Positions 10,494-21,072 of a stretch of 64,000 nt of DNA are shown in pieces. The notes beneath the pieces were generated by a model. It saw only the letters and a program-made list of their open reading frames with translations. It had not been told where the DNA came from and ran no database searches. The stretch's first letter is position 1; each line of letters starts with the position of its first letter. Made by a program: the position numbers and the translations under genes. Origin of the DNA: Rosa chinensis (lineage: Eukaryota; Streptophyta; Magnoliopsida; Rosales; Rosaceae); the NCBI RefSeq assembly GCF_002994745.2, contig NC_037093.1:67847510-67911509 (forward strand), read 5' to 3'.

Positions 10494-10826
10494 TCAGAGG
10501 TGTTGAGAATATATACACATCCCACATGATTCAGTTTCTCTACATTCTACTTTTCCTGATACAGAGCCATCAGCAGCATTAGTGTCACATGTCCTTTTGA
10601 AACTATCACCATGTGCCATCATTTCATTCCTGAACCTCTCAGAAATAGACTTCACACTTTGTTCAATCTCATCTTCAGCGATCAACAAAAGAGATCGTAA
10701 TTCTTTCATTGAAACAGAGGAGCTTAGTGTTCTGATTCTTATTACAGTTTTTATGGTAGCAAACTCTAAGGGTAAACCATGAAGAACCGAGACTACTATG
10801 TCTTCATCAGCCATATAAACTCCCAT
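10494..10826 (-). pseudogene. C-terminal half of a copia gag (UBN2-type), split from its N-half by the 16-kb insertion
   Basis: The minus-strand frame reads MGVYMADEDIVVSVLHGLP, then LEFATIKTVIRIR and LRSLLLIAEDEIE. This is the end of the UBN2/Retrotran_gag domain; compare the closely similar block in the copia element at 12667-13365. The N-terminal half is at 27043-27332 on the same strand, and the two meet across the target site GAATT of the intervening element. The lower end (10499-10526) runs into a short piece of LTR sequence in inverted orientation, so the 3' part of this old element is lost. Confidence 0.75.
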
Positions 10827-10863
10827 CGTAGCAAGCTGATCACATATTGACTTGACTCGAATT

Positions 10864-11036
10864 TGTAGAATATTCTGTAAATATTTACTTTCCTAGTATG
10901 TGTAGATTACATATTCTGTATAGTTGTAAGAGATTTTTTCCTAGTGGGACTACTCTTGTACCTCTTTATAAACCTCCTTTTTTGGAGATGAATAACATTG
11001 AAGTATTCCAAACACATCAAATTCTTATTTTCTACT
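10864..11036 (+). repeat. 5' LTR of copia A
   Basis: 173 bp. A CTCTTTATAAACC TATA-like motif at about 10959-10971 may have served as promoter. It matches the 3' LTR with a few substitutions. Confidence 0.9.
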
Positions 11037-11046
11037 TGGTATCAGA

Positions 11047-12505
11047 GCAAGAGGAAAGGTCGGCTACCTCACTGGAGCCAAAGCTGCACCAGAGGAGAAC
11101 TCAGCTAAATTTGAAGGTTGGGCTACAGACAATGAAAAAGTGAAGAGTTGGCTCATTGATTCCATGGAGCCATCACTCATGAATCGGTATATCCAACTCC
11201 CAACAGCCAAAGATGTTTGGGAAGCTATTGAGAAGACCTTCTATGATGATTCTGATGAAACCAGGATTTTTGAATTAAAAAAAAAGAAGCTTTGGAGCGA
11301 AACAGAATGGCCCGACTCTTCCTACCTACTACAATGAATTGGTGGGAATGTTTCAGGAGATTGATCAGCGTATGGCCTCTCAAAATAACACGGTCGTTGC
11401 AGTTGTTCAAGAAACTACTGTCATGGCACGGATGCGAGTTCACATGTTTCTTAGTGGACTCGATTCAGAGTATGATCAAGTCCGTGGTGAGATTCTACGC
11501 AAAGACCCGAAATTCGACTTGGAGCAAAGTTATGTATATGTTCGGAAGGTGCATTATGAGAGGCAGGCAATGGGACATGCCTCTGAATCCTCTGTCATGG
11601 CTGTCCAACGCAAACAGGGTCCTCCCCCAGAATTCTTAATTCCTTCACAACGCCGCCCTCTGGGCAAAACAAATCCATATGCAAAAAAAATGTGTCCAAT
11701 TTGTGGAGATTTGGGTCATAGCAAGCAACGATTCTATGAAGTAATTGGCTACCCTGATTGGTGGGATTACACCAAGAAACCGCGGAAGAACCTTGGAAAA
11801 GTTGTTATGGCTACTACAAAGGAAGAGCAACCATCTAACGCCTCCGCTAATGTAGCACAGTTAGGTATGAATGGTAAGGTATCTATGAATAGTTCGTGGA
11901 TAATTGATACAGGTGCATCTGATCATATGACTTATGATCCTAGCCTCTTGAAAAAGTTGAAACCCTCCTCTCAAAATATTGTTTCTACTGCTGATGGTAC
12001 TCCAACTTCAGTTACGGGAGAAGGATATGTTGTCCTGTCTGACACAATAACCCTTGATTCTGTGTTGGTTGTTCCTTCATTGGCATATAATCTCTTAACT
12101 ATTGGCCAAATTATTCTAGCACTAGCATGTATTGTGACATTTTATCCCTCTTTCTGTGTGTTTCAGGACATTCTGACTCGACGGATTCTTAGTTATGGTG
12201 TTAGAAGGGGGAAACTCTACTGCTTGGATCTGATAGAAAGTGGAGAGCAGCAATTATTAGGACAAGTGAATTAGGTCAATGGAGTAGAGAATGCTAAGGA
12301 AACAGTGTGGCTGTGGCATCGTCGCTTGGGTCATCTATCTTTTAGTTATCTTAAGAAATTACAACCTCATTTGTTTTCAGTTGTTAGTGATTCAGAGTTT
12401 TGTTGTGATGTATGTGAACTGGCTAAGAGTCATCGAATTTCATATTCACCTAGTTTTAATAAAAGTCTTATTCCGTTTATGAAAATTCACTTTGATGTCT
12501 GGGGT
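11047..12505 (+). pseudogene. Copia A gag, protease and GAG-pre-integrase region
   Basis: A gag frame (WLIDSMEPSLMNRYIQLPTAKDVWEAI) is open at 11140-11337. It shifts frame at the A-run near 11278 and continues at 11339-12274. A zinc-knuckle-like CPICGDLGHSKQRF has lost its last Cys. The aspartic protease motif IIDTGASDHMT is at about 11900. After a TAG at 12272 the same frame resumes with the GAG-pre-integrase block WLWHRRLGHLSFSYLKK and CDVCELAKSHR. It breaks off at HFDVWG (12505), where element B is inserted; the next residues are found at 17424. Confidence 0.85.
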
Positions 12506-12666
12506 CTTAGCTTGATACTGCTTGTTTTCTTCAATTTCTTGCTCTTGTGGTTGCTCGATTTCATTTGTCTTCCTAGATCTACTATTTTGAAACCCTAGAT
12601 CTACTACTTGTTTGTGCTACTTCTCGTCTTCTTCACTGGAATTGTAGATTTGTTCTCTCATCACTC

Positions 12667-13746
12667 ATGGCTATTACTCAGACTACTGTTTACTTGCCTA
12701 CTATTCTTTTAGATGAATTGAACTATCCTACTTGGCTATTTCGCCTTGAATCATTTTTGAGGGGTCAAAATTTGTTTGGCTTTGTGGATAGCTCTCATCC
12801 TTGTCCTCCTCAGTATACTATCTCTGATGATGGCTCTAAGACTGTTAATAGTGAGTATGTGGCTTGGAAAACTCAGGATCAGAGTATCGTTAACATGCTT
12901 GGTCAAACCATGAGTCCTGTAGCTATATCTTGTGTTGTGGGTAGTCGATCTGCTCAGGAAATGTGGTCTAACCTCAAGCTTAAGTTTGCAGCCCCTAATA
13001 GGCAAAATATCCTTCAGCTTCAGTCTAATCTTCAAGGCATGAAGAAAGGATCTGATGGTATCGAGACCTATTTGGACAAAATTAAGTCTGCTAGAGATGC
13101 TTTAGAGACTGTGGGTGTGTTCTTAGATGATGAGGATACTGTGGTCACTGTTTTGAGGGGGTTACCAGCTGAGTTTGCAACTATCAAAACAGTGATCCGA
13201 GCTCAGTTTATGAGTTGTTCTATGGGAGAATTAAAAACACTTCTCAAGGCTGCAAAAATTGACATTGAGAATGAGTCTCAACCTGTGTCACTCACTGCAA
13301 TGGTTGCTCAAAGCTCTCTTACCACTTTGTCACCATCACCACCTACTACTCCCATTCCTTCATAACCTACTCCTTGATCATCTGTTCCCCTAGGTTTCAG
13401 TCCTCTATCTCAAGTTCCCACTAGTCCCATTCTACCTGTGTCCTCTCAAGCAGCCTATATTCCCATACATGTAGTGCCTTATGGCTTTTCTCCATTTCCA
13501 GCCTATTCATCTTTTGATCCAAACTTCGGTGCTAGTGGATTCTATGCTAGTAGTGGTCGTGGAAGGTTCAATGGTGGGAGATTTACCAATATTGGTGGAA
13601 GAGGGTTTAATGGTGGTCCGCACTTTTCCAATAATGAGTATACCACAGGTGCTTTTACAGATAATACAGTCACAACTGGTACTGCTCTCTCTTGTCAGTT
13701 GTGTGGAAGAGTTGGTCATGGGGCCAGGACATATAGAACACTTAAT
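12667..13746 (+). pseudogene. Copia B gag
   Basis: Starts MAITQTTVYLPTILLDELNY and carries the UBN2 gag domain (residues about 20-200), then a Ser/Pro linker broken by stops at 13363 and nearby. A Gly/Arg/Phe-rich segment follows, then a first zinc knuckle, CQLCGRVGHGARTY, whose last Cys is replaced by Tyr. The frame carries on past a TAG at 13747 to a second, intact knuckle, CQYCKRTNHTANRC, near 13812. Gag packages element RNA in cytoplasmic particles; this copy is inactive. Confidence 0.85.
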
Positions 13747-15240
13747 TAGTATCCAAATCTCACACAAGTCCATCAGGGTGCTTCCACAAGTGTTGCAGGT
13801 ATAGAGTGTCAATACTGCAAAAGAACGAATCATACTGCTAATCGATGTTATCACATTATTGGATTTCCAGGTCAACAACATCAAGGTCCTTCCACCAATG
13901 CAGCAATGTTTGCCTCTACATCATCCCCTCAATTTTGGCTTGCTGATTCTGGGGCAACCAATCATATGACCAGTGAAGTGCAACTTTTGAACAATATTGC
14001 TCCATATTCTGCCTCAGACACAGTCCAAGTTGGTAATGGTAAACAATTGAGTATCACTCATATTGGCAATGCTGTGCTAGACAATGTTCTACTTATTCCT
14101 GAACTTGCTGCTCATCTCTTATCCATCTATCAATTATGTAAACAAAATAACTGTTCAGTTTGGTTTGATGAGTTTTTGTGTGTTATACAGGACAAGGTGC
14201 TGGGAAGAATATTATACAAGGGATTGAGTAGACAAGGGCTGTACCCCATTCCTTTTGATCTGCCACTTAAGCTTGGTTATGCAACTTCTACTGGTTTAGC
14301 TAGTTTTGCTCCAAAATTAGCATTTTTCGGCAAGTGTATCAAGAATAGCATTTGGCATTAGAGGTTTGGGCACCCTTCTATTGAGATAGTCAAGTCTATG
14401 TTAAATAAGTGTAATCTCTCTAGTGAGAATTCTGTTGAAACTTCTGTGTGTGAAGCCTGCTTACTTGGAAAGTTTCACAAGCTGCCTTTTTCACCTTCTA
14501 CTACTAGGAGTGATACACCTTTTCAGCTTATGCATTCAGATGTTTGGGGCCCTGCTCCTCATGTTTCCCTAGATGGTTTCAAGTATTTTGTAATTTTCAT
14601 TGACGATTGTACTAGATACACATGGATGTTTCCCATGAAGAATAACAATGAGGTTTTCTCATATTTTAAGACTTTGTATGCCTTTGTTAAAACTCAATTT
14701 TCTACATCAATCAAGGCTTTGCGCAGTGATGGAGGAGGGGAATACATTGGCCATGCTTTTCAGTCTTTTCTAAATGAAAATGGTGTTGTTCATCAAAAAT
14801 CATGTCCTTACACACTGGAGCAAAACGAGATTTCTGAACGCAAGAACATGCATATTAGGGAAACTGCAGTTACCTTATTGCAGGTTGCCTCTCTTCCATC
14901 CCCATTTTGGTATCATGCCTGCGCATTTGCCACCTATCTCATCAATAGAATGCCAACACCTATCTTACAAATGTGTTCATCATTTGAGAAACTCTATCAA
15001 CAAATTCCATCTGTGGAAATTCTAAGGATTTTTGGATGTGCATGTTACCCTCTTTTAACACCATATAGGACTGATAAGCTTCAACCAAAGACAAGCAAGT
15101 GTGTGTTCATTGGTTTTGCCGTTGGTTATAAAGGATATATCTGCTACAATTTGAGAACAAGTAAATACATCATTTCCAGACACGTATTCTTTGATGAATC
15201 ACATTTTCCATATGCCATGGCAAAGACAAGTTTGCTTTAG
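13747..15240 (+). pseudogene. Copia B protease, GAG-pre-integrase and integrase
   Basis: The protease motif LADSGATNHMT lies near 13925 and the pre-integrase block RFGHPSIEIVKSML with CEACLLGKFHKLPF near 14362-14490. The integrase core runs HSDVWGP, FIDDCTRYTW (first Asp), ALRSDGGGEY (second Asp) and NEISERKNMHIRE (Glu), ending with the RIFGCACYPLL and GYICYNLRTSKYIISRHVFFDE blocks. A TAG near 14359 interrupts the frame (H-stop-RFGHP). The stretch 14398-15240 is open for 280 codons. Confidence 0.9.
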
Positions 15241-15807
15241 TCTTCACCAGCAATCAAAAACCCTTGTCTACATGCTACTCAGTCCCATACACAGCTTCCT
15301 CCCTCGGCACCTTGTCTTCCACACCACAACAACAACAACTCAAGCTTTATCAACAGGTTAGTCATCTCCTTCTTTTAGTCCCATACCAATTAATATTGAT
15401 GCTGCTGATTCTTGTCCTTCTCCTTTACCTAATATGTCTACTCCAACTTCATCTACTATCAATGATAATGGATCTCTTGGTACTGCATCTCTACCTGTCT
15501 GTTCCACACTATTCATCCATCCACTGATGTGTTTGATCCAAATTCACACACTCTCATCCAGTTTGACGAGCTTGAGGGTTCGGTCAATCTTAGTTCACAA
15601 CCCGGTATTGGCATTTCTGTGGTTCTTGAGTGCTCCCCATCTAGAACCTCAGGTCAGCTTTCCGACTGCAATATTCTTCATCCAGTTGAAGGTCTCACTC
15701 AACCTACAATTAATGGTCACAACATGCTCACTAGGTCTAAGAGAGGTATCTTTAAGAAGAAAGCTTTACTTTCTGTTCTATCTTCCACTTGCACTGATCC
15801 TGCTGCC
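15241..15807 (+). pseudogene. Copia B integrase-RT linker remnant
   Basis: Low-complexity Ser/Pro/Gln coding remnant in several frames, ending with NMLTRSKRGIFKKK, the usual segment just before RT. Instead of RT, the sequence then enters an LTR. The stop of this frame (TAG, 15811-15813) is made by the LTR itself. Confidence 0.65.
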
Positions 15808-16094
15808 TATTAGGATATACGGTCAAGGTCAAGATGAAGATCAAAATATCTTTATGTTTTACTATTAGGTTAGGTAGGCTAGCTGTAATCACAATATGCA
15901 TGTGTTCATGCTTATCTTCACACGTGGAGATCATGTAGCGGTTCTGTTACTAATTGGGTTAATTAGGCTACTATAAATACCTAACCCTAATTACTTGTAT
16001 TCATTTCTGGTTAAGACACATCATATATACAAAGAGTTTCTATTTTTCCTTTCTCTCTTTTCTCTCGATTCTTCTAGCTTTCTCTAAGCTATCA
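15808..16094 (+). repeat. Internal LTR of copia B
   Basis: 287 bp, begins TATTAGGATATACGG (the outer copy has TGTTAGG) and ends CTCTAAGCTATCA. It is directly followed by TGGTATCAGAGCC, a tRNA-Met-type primer-binding site. It contains CTATAAATACC as a probable TATA box. Confidence 0.85.
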
Positions 16095-16109
16095 TGGTAT
16101 CAGAGCCTT

Positions 16110-17123
16110 GGTGTTCTTGGTGAGACCTTAATTGCTAAGATCAAAACTGCTCTCCAACAAGAATTTGACATGAAGGATTTGGGTGCTCTTCATTTTTTTC
16201 TTGGTTTGGAGATCAAGTATCTTGCATCGGGCCTTTTTGTATCTCAACAAAAATATGCCAAAGACCTCATACACAAGGCTAGCCTGGAGGACTGCCATTC
16301 TCATCTTACTCCTTGTCAATCTAGAGTCAAATTACTTAAAGATCATGGTACTACTCTATCTTTGGGAGAGCTTGAACATTTTCGAAGCATTGTTGGGTGC
16401 CTGCAATATCTCACCTTTACACGACCTGATATAGCATATAGTGTGAACTCGGTTTGTCAATTTCTCCATTGTCCCATCGATCTTCACCTTGCAGCTGCCA
16501 AACGTATTCTCAAATATGTTAAAGGTACTATAGACTATGGTATTACTTTCAGGAGAGAAATTTTAGCTGCTTCTTCACCACCACAGGTTTCCCTTCACGC
16601 TTATTGTGACGTTGATTGGGCTGGGGATCCTAATGACCGGAAGTCTAGTACGGGTTTTGTCATCTTGCTCAATGACTCCCCAATCTCGTGGTGTAGTAAG
16701 AAACAGACTGCCGTGTCCAGATCTTCTACAGAGGCTGAGTATAGAAGCATGGCTGACACTACCTCTGAGTTGCAATGGCTCACGCATCTTCTCCAAGATC
16801 TTCATGTTGACTTGCTTGCCGTTCCAACTCTTCACTGTGACAATATCTCGGCCTTGGCCCTTGCTTCAAATCATGTTCATCAATCCAAACTCAAACATAT
16901 CGAGGTGGATGTTCACTTTACTCGGGACAAGGTTAAGGATGGATCTATCAGATTGCAGTTTGTTTCTACTCATGAACAACTCACTGACTTGTTCACTAAA
17001 GGACTCTGTTCTCCTCCACATACCTATCTCTGTCATCAGTTGCAGTTAGGTCTACCACCGCCTTCTCCCTCAGTTCAGTTGGTCCAGCTTGATGGCTTCC
17101 CCACCCATCCAGCTGAGGAGGGG
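16110..17123 (+). pseudogene. Copia B RT C-terminus and RNase H
   Basis: Begins in the RT region (FDMKDLGALHFFLGLEI) without the upstream catalytic motifs. Then FTRPDIAYSVN, the RNase H block CDVDWAGDPNDRKSSTG, STEAEYRSMAD and the terminal HEQLTDLFTKGL. The frame 16170-17129 is open for 319 codons, so this part is younger or better kept than the rest. It ends at the polypurine tract before the outer LTR. Confidence 0.9.
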
Positions 17124-17423
17124 TGTTAGGATATACGGTCGAGATCAAACAGTCAAGGTCAAGATGAAGATCAAAATATCTTTACGTTTTACTATTAGGT
17201 TAGGTAGGCTAGCTGTAATCACAATATGCATGTGCTCATGCTTATCTTCACACGTGGAGATCATGTAGCGGTTCTATTACTAATTGGGTTAATTAGGCTA
17301 CTATAAATACCTAACCCTAATTACTTGTATTCATTCTGGTTAAGACACATCATATATACAAAGAGTTTCTGTTTTTCCTTTCTCTCTTTTCTCTCGATTC
17401 TTCTAGCTTTCTCTAAGCTATCA
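17124..17423 (+). repeat. 3' LTR of copia B
   Basis: 300 bp, TGTTAGGATAT...AAGCTATCA. It carries an extra segment near 17142-17155 compared with the internal LTR at 15808-16094. The host copia A frame resumes at 17424. Confidence 0.9.
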
Positions 17424-18251
17424 CTACCAAGATCCCTTCTCTCTCTGGAGCTCGATACTATGTAACTTTTATTGATGATTGTACTCGTATGACTTGGGTG
17501 TCTCTATTGAAGAACAAGAGTGATGTGTGTTCCATGTTCAAAGACTTTCACAAGATGGTATCCACCCAATACCAACAGGCTATCCATGTCTTCCAATCTG
17601 ACAATGGCAGAGAGTATGTTAATGGCCTTATGTAGGAGTTTATGCAATCTCATGGAATTCGACATCAGACTTCGAATTCGTATACTCCTCAACAGAATGG
17701 ATTGGCAGAAAGAAAGAATCGGCAGTTACTTGAAGTTGTACGTGCTTCTTTGTTTGGCATGCATGTACCTCGTGAATATTGGGGAGAAGCTGTGAAGTCC
17801 GCTGCCTACCTCATTAATCATACTCTTTCCCGGGTAATTGAATTTCAAAACCCTCAGCAACAACTTCAGAAACTTCTTTCACTTCCGTTGTTACCTAACC
17901 TGGAGCCTCGTGTGTTTGGATGCGTAGCCTATGTTCATATTCCCAAGCCTCAACGTATGGGTCGTCATGGGCAGGTCTAGGGCCGGCCCTACCCTAAATT
18001 TTAGGGCTTAGGGTCGGGCAGAGCCGGGCCTAGTCAAAGTCAACAAAATTTAGGGTCGGGCCGGGGCTTAAATATGCTAACCCTTATCCGCCCGAAAGGG
18101 CCGGCCTTCTGAATAGGGCCGAAATGGGCCTAAAAGGGCCTTAATTTGTTTAACAAAAAGAAATATATTACTTTTATTTTTTATCTCAAAATGTGGCTTA
18201 ATGGTTATATAAGTAATACAAGACTCATTATTCTTTGTTGATCATATTTAA

Positions 18252-18282
<31 letters not shown>

Positions 18283-18900
18283 GAATTAACTTATAAGTTA
18301 TAACATTTATAAATATTAGTTAAGATGGTTATATTCAATTAACTATCTCTCTAAATCTCCCAAAATTAATTGTTGTTTAACAAAGGAAACAAAAATTAAA
18401 GAAAATAAAGCTTAGGAAATCAATTACAAAAAATAGATAAGTTGTATGTTATAGACTAAAGAGAAACATATTTAAAAAATAGATAAGTTGTATGTTATAG
18501 ACTAAAGAGAAACATATTTAAAAAATAGAAAATTATTAGGGCTTAATTGGGCGAGCTTAAAGGGCCGGACTGGGCTTGGCCCTTACGGGCTCAAACGGGT
18601 AGGGCCGTAGGGTATGGCCAGGCTTCATTTGCATGACCATTACCCTACCCTATTTGAGAATAGGGTAGGGCCGACCCGCCCTAATGCAAGGTTCGGGTAG
18701 GGCTTCAGCCCTACAGGCAGGGCGGGCTTAGGGCCGAAGGGCTGAATGATGAGGCCTACCTCAACGCAGCAAGCTTGATCCCCGTGCCCGTAAGTGTATA
18801 TTTATTGGTTATGCTGAATTTCAGAAGGGTTATCAATGTTATGATCCTCTTACTGGCATTATACATGTCTCTCTTGATGTTGCGTTTCGTGAATCCAAGC
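17424..18900 (+). pseudogene. Copia A integrase, split by a hAT-like insertion
   Basis: 17424-17955 continues the frame lost at 12505: KIPSLSGARYYVTFIDDCTRMTW (first Asp), FQSDNGREYV (second Asp), TAG at 17633 in place of a probable Gln codon, then PQQNGLAERKNRQ (Glu) and RVFGCVAYVHIPKPQR. The hAT-like element interrupts here. 18759-18900 resumes with KLDPRARKCIFIGYAEFQKGYQCYDP and VSLDVAFRES. The DDE triad is present but the gene is dead. Confidence 0.9.
17956..18758. mobile_element. Non-autonomous hAT-like element, 803 bp
   Basis: Inserted in the copia A integrase with a perfect 8-bp TSD CCTCAACG (17948-17955, 18759-18766), the hAT signature. The ends TATGGGTCGTCAT and, reversed, TAGGCCTCATCAT form an imperfect terminal inverted repeat with the YARNG-like hAT start. 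Both subterminal zones are GC-rich with many GGGCCGG/GGGTAGGGC motifs. The core is AT-rich, with a (TA)n run at about 18248-18280 and a 47-bp tandem duplication at about 18429-18523. No transposase frame is present. Confidence 0.85.
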
Positions 18901-19854
18901 CTTATTATTCAGGGGGAGATTCAAAGTCTTCCCTTCAGGGGGAGAGAGGCTGTGAAGGAAATCCTCGAGATTTATTTGCATTTGAAGAATTTGAGGAATT
19001 AGAAGCTTTGGAATCGAGGTTTGGAGTTGGGAATTCTCTAACATCGACTGAAAACGAAACAGGGGCAGTAGGAAACGGAAAAGAAGATGAGCTAGTTGAC
19101 AGTGGACCAATGAATGGTGATGCCGTGGGGCCCTCCACCTGCGAAATAGAAACAGAAAATAGTACAGCACATGGTGATGCCGTGAGGTCTTCCAATGGGT
19201 TAGAAAAAGGTGCTGCTGTGGGGCTCCAATGGGACAAAACATGGAGATGCCGTGAGGTTTTCAAATGGGATAGAAAAAGGTGCTGCTGTGGGGACCTCCA
19301 ATGGGACAAAACATGGAGATGCTGTGAGGTTTTCAAATGGGATAGAAAAAGGTGCTGCTGTGGGGACCTCCAATGGGATAGAAAAGGCCGAAAACAATGG
19401 GACAGAAAAGGCTGAAAAGGCTACTGTCGTGGGGCCCTCTTCTTGTGAGATTAGTAAGGATGCTGCCAACAGACCATTATTTAGTTCTAGCGGTGGACTT
19501 TTGGATAGACTAGCGAGGTCCGCCACCTACAAGGACACCAAAAATGCTACCAGCCAACACCATGACATCTGTGATTCCCAAAGTGAAGCCGCCATGCGCC
19601 TTGAGGATGATAATGACGCTTCAATGCGTCCTCATCCATCAGAGTTCTTTCTCTTCGCTACATCGTCAACTGAAGAATTTGCTGCGAATGTTCCTCCTTA
19701 GGTACCTTTAATTTCGAATGAATCATCTGGGGTAGATAATATTGAGCCTAGAAAATCACAGAGGGTTACCAAGGGTATTCCTAAGAAACAATATAAACCA
19801 AATCTAAGTATCCTATAGTTAATTACATGTCTAACCATAGGTTGTCTGGGTCAC
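18901..19854 (+). pseudogene. Copia A variable linker between integrase and RT
   Basis: Acidic and Ser/Gly-rich coding remnant typical of the poorly conserved copia linker. It contains three units of a 72-bp repeat (see next entry), several frameshifts, and the pre-RT segment RKSQRVTKGIPKKQYKP near 19751. Confidence 0.7.
19166..19385 (+). repeat. 72-bp (24-codon) tandem repeat in the copia A linker
   Basis: Three units with the core GGTGCTGCTGTGGGG and CATGGAGATGC. The second and third units are nearly identical. The first lacks two bases in GGGGACCTCC, which shifts frame. A multiple of three suggests the repeat expanded while the gene was still coding. Confidence 0.85.
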
Positions 19855-21067
19855 ATGCACTTGTTGTTGATCAATTATCCACTGTATCCATTCCTAAGTG
19901 GACATGATGCTTTGGCGGATCTTAAGTGGACTCAAGCGATGAATGAAGAACTAGAGGCTTTGCAGAAAAACTTGACTTGGGAAGTTGTGACTATGCCGGC
20001 TGAAAAGAAGACTGTTGGATGTCGATGGGTGTTTACTGTGAAACTTAAAGTGGATGGGAGCATTGACAGGTACAAAGCAAGATTAGTTGCCAAATGATAC
20101 ACCTAGCGCTATGGAATTGATTATGAAGAGACGTTTGCCCATGTAGCAAAGATCAATATTGTTCGAGTCTTAATTTTACTTGCAGCAACTAAAGATTAGC
20201 CTCTACATCAATTTGACGTGAAGAATGCTTTCCTCAATGGAAACTTGGAGGAAGAAGTGTATGTGGACATGCCGCCAGGAATCAGAAATATGCCTTGTGA
20301 TATTGGCAAGGTTTGTAAGTTGAAGAAGTCTCTGTATGGTTTGAAGCAGTCTCCTAGAGCGTGGTTTGGAAGGTTCTCCAAGTCTATGAGGGTGTTCGGA
20401 TATAGACAAAGTAACTCGGATCATACATTGTTCATCAAGCGTAGTCAGGGTAAGATTACCGCACTGATAGTATATGTTGATGATATGATTGTCACAGGAG
20501 ATGATCTAAAAGAGATGGAGGCTCTACAGAAATATTTGTCTAATGAATTTGAGATGAAGGACCTTGGGCAGTTGAAGTACTTTCTTGGAATTGAAGTTGC
20601 AAGGTCTAAGAAGGGGATTTCTTTGTCTCAACATAAGTATGTACTTGACCTGTTAGCTGAGATCGGGATGCTTGACTGCAACCCCATTGAGACACCGATC
20701 AAAATGAACCACAACCTCGCCATCCATCCGGATCAGGTTCCAACGGATAAAGGAAGGTACCAACGTCTAGTAGGGAGGCTTATTTATCTTTCTCATACTA
20801 GACCTGATATTGCTTATGTTGTGAGTGTGGTTAGTCAATTTATACATTGTCCCAGTGAAGAGCATATGGATGCAGTCTATCGCATTATGAGATACCTTAA
20901 GATGGCACCTGGAAGAGGTTTGTTGTTTGATAAAAAGGGTGAGTTGGAAATTGTGGGGTACACGGATGCAGATTGGGCTGGTGATAAGACGGACATACGG
21001 TCCACATCTGGGTATTTTACGTTTGTTGGAGGAAACTTTGTGACTTGGCGCAGTAAGAAACAGAAGG
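19855..21067 (+). pseudogene. Copia A reverse transcriptase and N-terminal RNase H
   Basis: RT starts with WTQAMNEELEALQKN, CRWVFTVKLKVDG and YKARLVAK. There follow TGA (20095), TAG (20104) and a TAG in place of Trp at about 20199. From 20218 it is open for 297 codons: FDVKNAFLNG, KSLYGLKQSPRAW, the active-site YVDD at about 20473, FEMKDLGQLKYFLGIEV and SHTRPDIAY. RNase H begins with YTDADWAGDKTD and stops at KKQKVV (21067), where the next insertion lies. The remainder is at 26501. Confidence 0.9.
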
Positions 21068-21072
21068 TTGTT

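Larger units (their letters stand above)
12506..17423 (+). mobile_element. Rearranged Ty1/copia element B nested in copia A
   Basis: Order: untranslated leader (12506-12666, no LTR), gag, protease, integrase (to 15240), pre-RT linker (to 15807), an LTR (15808-16094), a primer-binding site TGGTATCAGAGC, the C-terminal end of RT plus RNase H, and a final LTR (17124-17423). The 5' LTR is missing and most of RT is gone, including the YVDD site, with an LTR in its place. The host copia A frame is interrupted between 12505 and 17424, which fixes the outer limits. The right LTR contains about 14 bp absent from the internal one. Either two deleted copies are joined here, or a template-switched cDNA was inserted. 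Confidence 0.8.
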
